Below, piece after piece: positions 38,947 to 45,796 of a DNA stretch of 45,796 nt. The DNA is from a virus. The DNA is taken from IMG/VR virus record IMGVR_UViG_3300025941_000040, positions 1 through 45,796 of that record. The stretch is one strand, 5' to 3'. A program made the position numbers and the translations under genes. Each line of letters opens with the position of its first letter. The stretch's first letter is position 1. The notes beneath the pieces are model-generated. The model was not told the DNA's origin and did not search any database. It saw nothing but the letters and a program-made list of their open reading frames with translations.

Positions 38947-39867
38947 TTAGTTCACAATGAAATAGCTGAAGCATGCTGGATTCGTGGTTGGCGCAGCCTC
39001 TAGCGTAAATGTGAAACTCGTCCCAGCCGTTCGCGCAGTAACTCTACCAGCCCCCAACGTAAGACTGCTTTGCGTGTTGCACGTAACTCCCAATACGGCC
39101 CCCAAGGAAGAGTCTTCCTGGACGAAAATTTGTGACCCTGCCGTTACGGCAGTCGTGCTCACAGTAGCGGTAGAAGACGCCGCAGCCACCGAAAAAGATC
39201 CTATAATGTTAGCTCCGCACGTTCCCCCAGCGCTATAACATGCGGTATTGGTATCGAGATGCGCCCCTATGATTACCCGAGGGTATGAGATCTCAGTATT
39301 AATGCCATCAAGGGATAGCGGCGTATCCGAGGAGCCATCTTGATTGCTGACCGTGAAGGTAATATCAGAAGCAAAACTGCTCGTGCTGGGAGTATCTGCC
39401 ACGTGTATAGCAATAGAACTTCCCGTACGAAAAGCACCATTCTTGTACCCAAACGAGTTTACCTTTAGAAGCGTATCCCCAGAGTTCACGTCTGCCGGAG
39501 ACGCCAGAGTGCCATTGTCGGAATATGACTGAAGGGTTGGGACGTAGCCATTTGAGCCTCGTATTCCAAAAATCGGATCGCTGGCACCCGTATCTATGGC
39601 AATTTGCGCCACCGGCAGTCCGCCCCCGACGCTGGGCGTTGCGCTCCCAGGATTTTGCTTAATGAATAACTGTGAGGTCGCCGCATTCCATAGCAGTCCG
39701 GTGGCTCCCCCGAACGTCCCGGCATTGTTGTAGCAAATCGTCTTGTCGGTTGCGCCGCAGGTAACCGCTCCGATTCCGCCGCCCCCGCCACTGCCGGGGA
39801 ATGATGGTAACGGAGCTTGCGCCTGAAGCGCAATTGCAAAAACGAACGTAATAAGCGCCTTCATCAT
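38947..39867 (-). CDS. Secreted fibre-like protein (306 aa)
   Basis: A signal peptide (KALITFVFAIALQAQ) is followed by APLPSFPGSGGGGG and CYNNAGTFGGATGLLWNAAT, as in the 387-residue protein. Later segments (GIRGSNGYVPTLQSYSDNG, then ITFTVSNQDGSSDTPLSLDG) look like tail-fibre shaft, and the C-terminus (SFSVAAASSTATVSTTAV, then FTFTLEAAPTTNPACFSYF) is a cap-like beta domain. It belongs to the same export-and-display group. The domain order parallels the 387-residue protein. Confidence 0.75.
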   Translation of the reverse strand: MMKALITFVFAIALQAQAPLPSFPGSGGGGGIGAVTCGATDKTICYNNAGTFGGATGLLWNAATSQLFIKQNPGSATPSVGGGLPVAQIAIDTGASDPIFGIRGSNGYVPTLQSYSDNGTLASPADVNSGDTLLKVNSFGYKNGAFRTGSSIAIHVADTPSTSSFASDITFTVSNQDGSSDTPLSLDGINTEISYPRVIIGAHLDTNTACYSAGGTCGANIIGSFSVAAASSTATVSTTAVTAGSQIFVQEDSSLGAVLGVTCNTQSSLTLGAGRVTARTAGTSFTFTLEAAPTTNPACFSYFIVN

Positions 39868-39872
39868 GCCTC

Positions 39873-40334
39873 CTAGGTGGCCGAGTAGTAAAATGTAATC
39901 GTGCAGGTCCCATCGGCTGATATGGTGAGATTGCTGGCCGTGCCGTTTGCCGCCAAGCGGAAATTGTAAAGATCCAGCAAGAGCGTCCCGCCCGCCGCCA
40001 CCACATAGCTAGGCCCCGTGGTGCCCGTGCCCACATTGCTGCCCGTCCATAGCGTCATGCCAGAGGCTTGCTGCGTTCCGGGGAGTTTCTTTTCCGTGGC
40101 GCTCGTGGTTGCCGTCGCTGCCGCCCCGTTCCATTTAAGCGTCACCGTCTGAGCCGATGCGCAATAGATAGACGCGCCTGCGGTTGTGGCGCTGCCGAAC
40201 ACAATCGCGCGTCCATTGCTGGCAGGTGCTTGGATGGTATATGCAGTGGTCGATGCGGAAGCCGTGTAGCGATCCGGCGGCGGCTGCGCTATTAGCACGC
40301 AAGCAAGAAACAGCAGGGCAAGCAGTTTACGCAT
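39873..40334 (-). CDS. Secreted small beta-rich protein (153 aa)
   Basis: First gene of the secreted cassette. A signal peptide (RKLLALLFLACVLIAQ) precedes a beta-rich protein (YTASASTTAYTIQAPASNG, IYCASAQTVTLKWNGAAA, GTLLLDLYNFRLAANG, LTISADGTCTITFYYSA). It resembles small structural proteins of phage tails or adhesive subunits. No catalytic motif. It follows the ejection-protein genes by eight bases. Confidence 0.65.
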   Translation of the reverse strand: MRKLLALLFLACVLIAQPPPDRYTASASTTAYTIQAPASNGRAIVFGSATTAGASIYCASAQTVTLKWNGAAATATTSATEKKLPGTQQASGMTLWTGSNVGTGTTGPSYVVAAGGTLLLDLYNFRLAANGTASNLTISADGTCTITFYYSAT

Positions 40335-40342
40335 GGTCTATT

Positions 40343-41668
40343 CTACCTTTTCATTAAGTCGGCAATGCTGATCGTCGTGGGTGCCGTTACTTCCGAACTT
40401 TTGGCCGCAATCCTGCGCCGGATCATCTTGATTAACGCCGCATCCGGCTCAATTCCGTACTGGCGCGTGATGACCGCGAGCGCCTTGGGATTCTTACTCA
40501 TACTGTCAAATTGTTCCGTGGTGATGCGCCCCGCCAACTTCTCGCCAATATCCTTAGCGATGAGCGATGGATTCGCGGGCTCCGTGCTGGTGGATGTTGG
40601 CTTACGAAGCTGCGATTGGATAACCGGAGCCTCGCCGCCGCCTTCATCGAACTTGGCGAGATAACGCCCGCCTTTAACTTCGCCTAGGGGGAGGTCTGGA
40701 TCTAGCCCCGCCTTGATCTTCTCTTTCCGCAGCAGATCGTTTAGCTTGCCCGTCAGATCAGCATTCTCGGCAGGCTTGGCAGGAGCCTCTGCGGGCTTCT
40801 CGGCAAGCGGAGGACGCACGGGCGTGTTGGGCTCAGAGCCTACGCCGTAGTAGCTCGGATCGCGCGGGGCTTGGGGAGCGGGGGCACTGCGCGAACTAGT
40901 AGATGCGCCGCTTGTCTTGAGCCGCAATTGCTCCTGCATCGCAGGCGGGAGCGCTTCCCATACTTTCGGATCAACGCCTTCGGGGACGGGAATATCCGGA
41001 GGCGTGGCCTCTACCGGCGCTGATTCCGGAATGGGGGCCTTGGCCTTGCCGATGGATTTGGATAATTCCGCCCCCACCTTGCGACCAATATAGGCTCCCG
41101 CATAGCCCGCATAGGGAATGCCTAGAGACTCACCGGCAAGATGCCCAGCGATTCCACCCGCTGCGGTTCCTGCCGCTTTAACCACAGAGGGCTTGGTGGC
41201 CATCTCCGCTACTTTACTGGCCGCACTACTGGCAATGTCTCCAACGGCGCTAGCCGCTTCCCCTACTGCGGGTCCAGCTTTGCCCAACAGGAAGGGCAGG
41301 GCGATATCCGTTGCGCCTTCTGCGCGTTGCCCTGGAGTCGCCAACTTATCCGCCGTCCGGTTAATCAGCGGCCCAATGATCGGCACTGCGGCCCCGAGTG
41401 CGCCCGTCACGGCCCCTAGATAGTCACCCTTGGCGTAGTTCTCTTTGGCTCGATCCCACTCGTGCAACTGCGCCCCAAGCATTTCATCGCCCTGCTTAAC
41501 CGCCGCGCGCGGATCGAATATGCCGTGGATGGTTTCAAATAACCCCTTGGCTTGGTTCTGAATCGAGGTCATCACCTGCTCTGGTACGCCAGGGAGTTCC
41601 TTTTGGGAAGATTCAGGAACGGGCTTCCATGCGGATTCGTCTACGGGAGTCCATGCGGATGCTGCCAT
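40343..41668 (-). CDS. Internal / ejection protein C (441 aa)
   Basis: The N-terminus (ASAWTPVDESAWKPVPESSQ) is acidic and repeated; residues about 85-115 and 120-190 are hydrophobic and glycine/alanine-rich (GALGAAVPIIGPLINR, GTAAGGIAGHLAGESLGIPY, YAGAYIGRKVG). Such weakly membrane-active helices suit P22 gp7/gp16/gp20-type ejection proteins. The second half is proline-rich and disordered, and it ends TTISIADLMKR, like the small basic protein at 15753. Located after two other internal protein genes, TAATG-linked. Confidence 0.65.
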   Translation of the reverse strand: MAASAWTPVDESAWKPVPESSQKELPGVPEQVMTSIQNQAKGLFETIHGIFDPRAAVKQGDEMLGAQLHEWDRAKENYAKGDYLGAVTGALGAAVPIIGPLINRTADKLATPGQRAEGATDIALPFLLGKAGPAVGEAASAVGDIASSAASKVAEMATKPSVVKAAGTAAGGIAGHLAGESLGIPYAGYAGAYIGRKVGAELSKSIGKAKAPIPESAPVEATPPDIPVPEGVDPKVWEALPPAMQEQLRLKTSGASTSSRSAPAPQAPRDPSYYGVGSEPNTPVRPPLAEKPAEAPAKPAENADLTGKLNDLLRKEKIKAGLDPDLPLGEVKGGRYLAKFDEGGGEAPVIQSQLRKPTSTSTEPANPSLIAKDIGEKLAGRITTEQFDSMSKNPKALAVITRQYGIEPDAALIKMIRRRIAAKSSEVTAPTTISIADLMKR

Positions 41669-43104
41669 TATGGTTCCGCCTTCCAGCCGGGAGGTAGGGG
41701 AGTACCGGCAGGAGCCTCATGGAGTTTACCTTGTGGATCACGCGCCCGAATGGTTGTTCCCGCATTGGCCTTCTTAATCGTTTCTGCCGGGTCCTGATAT
41801 GCGTTGCCAGAGGCTCGCTTGAATGCGGCGAACTGCAATTCCCGATTATTTTTCTTCTGCTGGAGCACTTCCGGCGAATCGCCCGTCTTGGGGATGTATT
41901 GCTTGTAAGCGTTATCGAACTCGCCCGAATTGATGACTGCCCCGGACTCCCGCCGTAGAACGGCATTGATGAAATCGCGCTGCGCCTGATCGAACTGCTG
42001 GCCCTTGGCCGTGTTCATGAAGTTGGGCGCATTGCGCTCATACATATTCACGTCGAGGCGATCCAATTCATCCGAGGCATTACGGATACGTGCGGCATAG
42101 GCGGCAACGGTATTCTGTGCCGCCGTGGACGGTTGCAGATTCATCTTGGCGGCTTGCTGCTTGGTGGTTCCGTAGGCAACGCCAAGCGTAGCCGCCTCTA
42201 CCGGAGAAAGAATCTTATCGTCATCCTTCTCTTTGGCTAGCCTTGCCGCCGACAAGCCTTCCTCGGCGCGATTGTGACGCTGAGATTCAACGAAGCGCTT
42301 CTGCTCTAGGGCAAACGCATCCGCCTGGTGCTGCTCGGTGGCCTTGCGTGCATCTTCTACGGCGCGCTGTTCTGGCGTTAGCAATCCCTGATCTGTAAGC
42401 GTGGCCTCCGCAATAGCCTTTTTAACGGGTGCCTCCACCGCCGCAGTAGCCGCATCCGTTATTTTCTTCTCGGTTTCGGCCTGCTTTTCCTTAAATGCGA
42501 GCGCCTTATTCGTGACCGCCTGCGCCACTCCAACGCCCGCCTCCCATTTCTTCAGGTCCGAGACATCGTTCACGTTCGGAATGGCGTTAGGGTCGATACC
42601 GGCATTCTTGAACAGAAGCGCATTCGCAGGATTGGCCTTGAATGCGGAGAGGTTCGCATTGATGCTGGCGGGATCTTCCCCGAGCCCCTGAATGCCTTCC
42701 GCTAGCGCATTTAGCGCCGTACTGCGATTCGCAAGATCATCCTTGCTGGCCAGCGCTGCCGCCTGATGAATCTTTGCCGTATTCTCCTCGATCTTTTGGC
42801 GGAAATCGTCTTGCACCTTACCGAACAGGGGCGAGGTATCGCCAGCGGCGATCTTGGGCGCAATCGTCGGATCGGCCATCATCTCTTTCAGCGTGCTTTC
42901 GTCCTGCATCTGCCGCTGCTTTTGCTCGGTTACGAGCGCTTCCCGTGCCGCCTGCTGGCGTGCATGCTCGGCTTGCGCCAGCCGCAACGGAATCTCGGCC
43001 ATCTGCCCGCGTAATTGCATAAGCGTAGCGATAGACTGAAGCGGAGAAACCTGCTCCACCTGGGGAGAATGGAACTGTAGCGGGATGCTGGGGTCGATAG
43101 GCAT
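41668..43104 (-). CDS. Internal / ejection protein B (478 aa)
   Basis: This helical protein has long coiled-coil stretches (LRLAQAEHARQQAAREALV, DAFALEQKRFVESQRHN, IRNASDELDRLDVNMYERNA) and a short GAVINSGEFDN element near residue 390. The composition is close to P22 gp20-type DNA-injection proteins. It overlaps its neighbours by one base (TAATG). No signal peptide. It is packaged with the genome and released at infection in comparable phages; here that is inference. Confidence 0.65.
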   Translation of the reverse strand: MPIDPSIPLQFHSPQVEQVSPLQSIATLMQLRGQMAEIPLRLAQAEHARQQAAREALVTEQKQRQMQDESTLKEMMADPTIAPKIAAGDTSPLFGKVQDDFRQKIEENTAKIHQAAALASKDDLANRSTALNALAEGIQGLGEDPASINANLSAFKANPANALLFKNAGIDPNAIPNVNDVSDLKKWEAGVGVAQAVTNKALAFKEKQAETEKKITDAATAAVEAPVKKAIAEATLTDQGLLTPEQRAVEDARKATEQHQADAFALEQKRFVESQRHNRAEEGLSAARLAKEKDDDKILSPVEAATLGVAYGTTKQQAAKMNLQPSTAAQNTVAAYAARIRNASDELDRLDVNMYERNAPNFMNTAKGQQFDQAQRDFINAVLRRESGAVINSGEFDNAYKQYIPKTGDSPEVLQQKKNNRELQFAAFKRASGNAYQDPAETIKKANAGTTIRARDPQGKLHEAPAGTPLPPGWKAEP

Positions 43105-43964
43105 TAGCCGCTAGTCTCCGCAGCATCAACGAATGGGGGAGTCGCGATCATGGGTCCATTGCCCATCATGGGCGGACTGTAATTAACGGCACCGCTGGCA
43201 TCTTTCCAGGTATTTAGACCGCCGCCTGTCGCCCCGAGTCCTAGCTGACTGAGGAGCAATGCACTGCTCAGTCCGTTCGTAGCGCCGCTAATCCCTCCGC
43301 TGATCGCATTCGCCCCGCCGATGATCCCCGAGGCTTGCGCATTGCCGATTCCGGTCATCAGGTTGCCCACGTTCGTAGCCGTCTGCGTGCCGGTATTATT
43401 GAGAGACTGCACGGCGGTTTGGCCCGTGTTGGCCACGCCCGCAAGCTGGTTATAAGCCTGCCCTTGGCCTGCTAATTGGGCTTGGTAGGATTGGAGCGCT
43501 CGATTAAAGGTATCACCGTAGGTCGTATCGGCCAAGCCGGTGTTATATCGATCAATGGCCTTGAGAGTTCCACCGGAGAGAGATCGGCCACCAGCGGACG
43601 CCGCCGCCATGACGCCGCGATTGCCTTCCTGCTGGGTGAACTGGTAGCCAGGCGTAGCCCGTGCCTGCTCTGCCGTGGGCGCAGTGAAGGGCGCAATTGA
43701 TCCGGGGCCGAAGGTTCCATTCGATAGCCCCTCCATGAGCTTCGAGAGCGAGGTTTTCCCAGCCTCAAGCCAAGGGGCTTGATTCTGCTGCTGGGTTTCC
43801 CACATCTGCTTTTGGAAATCGAGAGCGCTTTGACCGGCCTGAGCCTGCTTATCCGCTGCGCTGCCTGCGGCGTGCGCTCCAATCGCAGAACTAGCGACAG
43901 CGCCGCCCGCCGAGGCAATACCGCCAATGAGTGCCGCTGTGCCAAGCGAAACGCCTACGCTCAT
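43104..43964 (-). CDS. Internal / ejection protein A (286 aa)
   Basis: A glycine/alanine-rich N-terminal helix (AALIGGIASAGGAVASSAIG) precedes QQNQAPWLEAGKTSLSKLM and GYQFTQQEGNRGVMAAASAG, GGTLKAIDRYNTGLADTTYG, a pattern shared by injection proteins of many podophages. The C-terminus is glycine-rich (SGIIGGANAISGGISGATNG). The start ATG 43964 overlaps the previous stop as ATGA. It is probably released from the head to form part of the DNA conduit. Confidence 0.7.
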   Translation of the reverse strand: MSVGVSLGTAALIGGIASAGGAVASSAIGAHAAGSAADKQAQAGQSALDFQKQMWETQQQNQAPWLEAGKTSLSKLMEGLSNGTFGPGSIAPFTAPTAEQARATPGYQFTQQEGNRGVMAAASAGGRSLSGGTLKAIDRYNTGLADTTYGDTFNRALQSYQAQLAGQGQAYNQLAGVANTGQTAVQSLNNTGTQTATNVGNLMTGIGNAQASGIIGGANAISGGISGATNGLSSALLLSQLGLGATGGGLNTWKDASGAVNYSPPMMGNGPMIATPPFVDAAETSG

Positions 43965-44500
43965 TGGAGTACCCCCGTTCCGAATACTACCTGCACCAGA
44001 CGCGCATCGTCGCCCTCGCCCCAATTCTCATGGATCGCCCGCGAATGAAAGTAAGTTGAGGGAAACATCAGGACACGGTTAAATGCTCCCCCCACCAGTT
44101 CGCGCAAGGTCCAGCTATCCGGGATTCTGCCCTCCTCGGATCGCTCGTGCGGAATCGAGCTTTCAATGGCTCCGGTGCGATGGGTCCAGAACGCCGTGCC
44201 GTCGCCCTCTTTGGGATCGGGATTCAGGTAGAGAAGCGCCGTCCAGTGCCCCATATCCACATCGGTATGGATGAAATGCGGCTCCTGCTGTCCTAGCGGA
44301 CTCTTGCGGAAGAACGTCAGGATCGGCGTCAGTTCCGGGAACATGACCGCAATCCATTGGCAGAGATCGCAGGATAAACCAGCGGGAGCGATGCCGTGGA
44401 ATACACAATGGCCGAAATCGAAGGTCTTGAACTCCAGTTTCAGCGCAGCCTCGCGGTATGCCATCGGATTGTTCAGCGCATTATCGAATACCTGGATCAT
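43961..44500 (-). CDS. 2-oxoglutarate/Fe(II) oxygenase-like protein (DUF6445-type)
   Basis: This 179-residue protein has an HxD pair (H78, D80 in FIHTDVDMGHWTALLYL), then NPDPKEGDGTAFW, a distal H152 (PSTYFHSRAIHENWG) and R167 before a final strand (RLVQVVFG). These are the iron- and co-substrate-binding positions of cupin-type 2OG oxygenases, and the gene resembles a phage-specific DUF6445 group. The substrate is unknown; position beside the fibre and ejection genes suggests modification of a virion protein or of small molecules in the infected cell. Confidence 0.72.
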   Translation of the reverse strand: MIQVFDNALNNPMAYREAALKLEFKTFDFGHCVFHGIAPAGLSCDLCQWIAVMFPELTPILTFFRKSPLGQQEPHFIHTDVDMGHWTALLYLNPDPKEGDGTAFWTHRTGAIESSIPHERSEEGRIPDSWTLRELVGGAFNRVLMFPSTYFHSRAIHENWGEGDDARLVQVVFGTGVLQ

Positions 44501-44946
44501 GCCGCTAGATCCTTGGAATACAGCGTCTCCACCTGCTCATAACCCAAGCGCTTATAGATGCGCGCCAGCTTTTCTGGCATGGAGTCCATCAGGTGTACCA
44601 TGCGCATGGTCTTGGCTCCCTTTTGGCGTGCCCAGTATTCGAGCGCTTCATAGAGCCGCAGGCCCGCCGATCCCCGATGACCGGGGCGCACGAACCAAAA
44701 GAACTCAGAAACCACCAGATCGCCCGAATAGGGCTCGGGAACCGCCATCCCCGCGATAGCGCCGATGATTTCGCCGTCATCTTCCGCGATGAAGATTACC
44801 CCTAGCTCGCTTGCGATAATCGGACGCCAGAACTCCACGAATCGATCAATCTCAAAAGAACGCAGGAACTTCGAGGATGCGTAAAACTCCTTCGCTCCCG
44901 CCGCCAGCGCGCGGAGCTTGAATCGGCAGATGGGCTTAATTTCCAT
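44497..44946 (-). CDS. GNAT-family N-acetyltransferase
   Basis: The 149-residue protein begins EIKPICRFKLRALAAGAKEF and has ELGVIFIAEDDGEIIGAIAG (beta4), then EFFWFVRPGHRGSAGLRLYE (86-100), the acetyl-CoA-binding motif A with Q/RxxGxG/A variant, and RIYKRLGYEQVETLYSKDL near the end. I chose ATG 44946, sharing TAATG with the fibre stop; longer starts enter the fibre gene. The acceptor is not known. It may modify the fibre or another virion protein. Confidence 0.75.
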   Translation of the reverse strand: MEIKPICRFKLRALAAGAKEFYASSKFLRSFEIDRFVEFWRPIIASELGVIFIAEDDGEIIGAIAGMAVPEPYSGDLVVSEFFWFVRPGHRGSAGLRLYEALEYWARQKGAKTMRMVHLMDSMPEKLARIYKRLGYEQVETLYSKDLAA

Positions 44947-45796
44947 TAGGCAAATGTTTGCGCATTCTGGGAGAGCACGTTCCACTTCCCCTGATAGGCG
45001 ATGAGCGTTAGGCTGGCCCCCGCAAAGGCTGCGCAGGTTGCCGTGTTTACTGTTGCCGCTCCCGTCTGGAGCAAGCCTGTCGCGGTAATCACATGAGCGA
45101 AGGCGCTATTTGAGGTAATCACGATCTGGATAAAGTCATCGGTGGTCACCGTTGGCGCTGCCAATGTCAGGTTGCAAATGCTGCCCTTGGTAATAACGTA
45201 GGCCGCTGCTGTATGGGGATCAATCGCACCATCCACGCTCAAGACATTCGGCGTAGACCGGATCGGCGGCAATAGCCCGCCCGTCGCTGCCGATTGATGC
45301 GTATGCGTGGCATTGGCAAAGCTGGCGATTGTGGGCGTGACGATAGTAGGGGAGGTCGTGCGAACCATCGCCCCGGTGCCCGTGTTGGCAGTCACCGCCA
45401 CGCCCGCAATAGAAAAGCTGTTTCCCGTGCCTGCCGTGTCGAACGTCTTATTGGTGAGAGTATCGGTGGTTGCCTTCCCGACGAGGGTATCTGTTGCGTT
45501 CGGAAGCGTTAAGACGCGCGCTCCGGTAGGAACGCCCGTTAGCTGGATCGACGTGCTCCCATAAGTCCCCGATCCCCATAGATAGAGACTCCGGAAGGGC
45601 TTGGCCGTCGATCCTAGGTCAATGCCGGTTTGCGCCAAAAGTGCCGCATTGAGATTCGTCGTACCGAGATTGGCAAGCGTAGCCAACGCATACGTCGCTG
45701 AAATGCTCGGGATATCCGCCGCTACCAGCGCACGGAATGCAGGCGCAGCAGCCCCGCCGCTCGTGGGACCGGCATAGACGTAATTAGCCGTAACGC
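44946..45796 (-). CDS. Tail fibre, C-terminal part (begins at 446 across circle join)
   Basis: This holds the rest of the 382-residue fibre whose N-terminus lies at 446-1. The frame is open to the window edge through the repeated 148 bases. Segments: a SISATYALATLANLGT hinge, GIDLGSTAKPFRSLYLWGSG, RVLTLPNATDTLVGKATTDT, then GTGAMVRTTSPTIVTPTIAS and ATHTHQSAATGGLLPPI, repeated in other fibre tails, and a small C-terminal beta cap (HVITATGLLQTGAATVN, then ASLTLIAYQGKWNVLS). It lacks a signal peptide. It is the likely main receptor-binding protein. Confidence 0.78.
   Translation of the reverse strand, partial: VTANYVYAGPTSGGAAAPAFRALVAADIPSISATYALATLANLGTTNLNAALLAQTGIDLGSTAKPFRSLYLWGSGTYGSTSIQLTGVPTGARVLTLPNATDTLVGKATTDTLTNKTFDTAGTGNSFSIAGVAVTANTGTGAMVRTTSPTIVTPTIASFANATHTHQSAATGGLLPPIRSTPNVLSVDGAIDPHTAAAYVITKGSICNLTLAAPTVTTDDFIQIVITSNSAFAHVITATGLLQTGAATVNTATCAAFAGASLTLIAYQGKWNVLSQNAQTFA
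45649..45796. repeat. Right copy of 148-bp terminal redundancy
   Basis: Matches bases 1-148 except at 45659 (T for G) and 45786 (A for G). The fibre frame is continuous through both copies in the same phase. Removing one copy gives a closed 45,648-bp circle. Confidence 0.9.

Noticed and set aside
1-45796. CRISPR array, integrase or att site
   Set aside because: No regularly spaced repeats with spacers, no recombinase-like protein, and no tRNA-type att core were seen on either strand.

Overview
The window looks like a nearly complete double-stranded DNA phage genome with P22-like (podovirus) head and tail genes, assembled as a circle. The first 148 bases recur as the last 148 bases (positions 1 and 45649 onward) with two mismatches, and one tail-fibre gene reads in frame across that join. 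The closed circle would be 45,648 bp. Base composition is moderately GC-rich and genes are tightly packed with ATGA, TAATG or GTGA overlaps. The host is not shown directly. Sec signal peptides ending in A-x-A-Q or F-x-Q, a secreted PQQ-type beta-propeller, an He_PIG-like Ig domain and a Tat signal peptide suggest an Acidobacteria host (Solibacter/Bryobacter-like, soil); this is inference.

Most of the circle is one long minus-strand late region. In transcription order it begins with a terminase small subunit carrying a DnaJ-type zinc finger (19351) and the large terminase (17952). Then come small genes, a beta-helix protein, the portal (14259), scaffold (11792), P22-type coat (10734), a possible decoration protein, two gp4-like adaptors, a gp10-like tail needle/stabilisation protein, two tandem propeller-like proteins, a Tat-signal coat-domain protein and a tail fibre spanning the circle join (446 to 1, then 45648 to 44946). 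Next follow a GNAT acetyltransferase, a 2-oxoglutarate oxygenase-like protein and three internal/ejection proteins. After these sits an unbroken run of eight genes that each begin with a Sec signal peptide (40334 to 31011). The late region ends with holin-like membrane proteins and small genes (31009 to 29573).

The remaining part is a replication/regulation region organised around a divergent control site at 25767-25843. Two opposed promoters with perfect TTGACA -35 boxes overlap a tandem 14-bp repeat there. Leftward genes (25766 to 20467) encode many small zinc-binding proteins, a VRR-NUC nuclease, a Cro/CI-like HTH protein, a winged-helix protein, a replication-initiator-like protein, an endolysin-like protein and an HNH homing endonuclease. 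Rightward genes (25844 to 29576) include a single-strand annealing protein, membrane proteins and a DEDDh exoribonuclease. A separate rightward cluster of six very small genes lies at 19488-20436. I see no integrase, DNA polymerase, replicative helicase, tRNA or CRISPR array.

The feature I consider most novel is the eight-gene secreted cassette inside a phage late operon. It combines tail-fibre-like domains, a collagen-like protein, a PQQ-type propeller and a 929-residue beta-helix protein, all predicted to cross the inner membrane before lysis.
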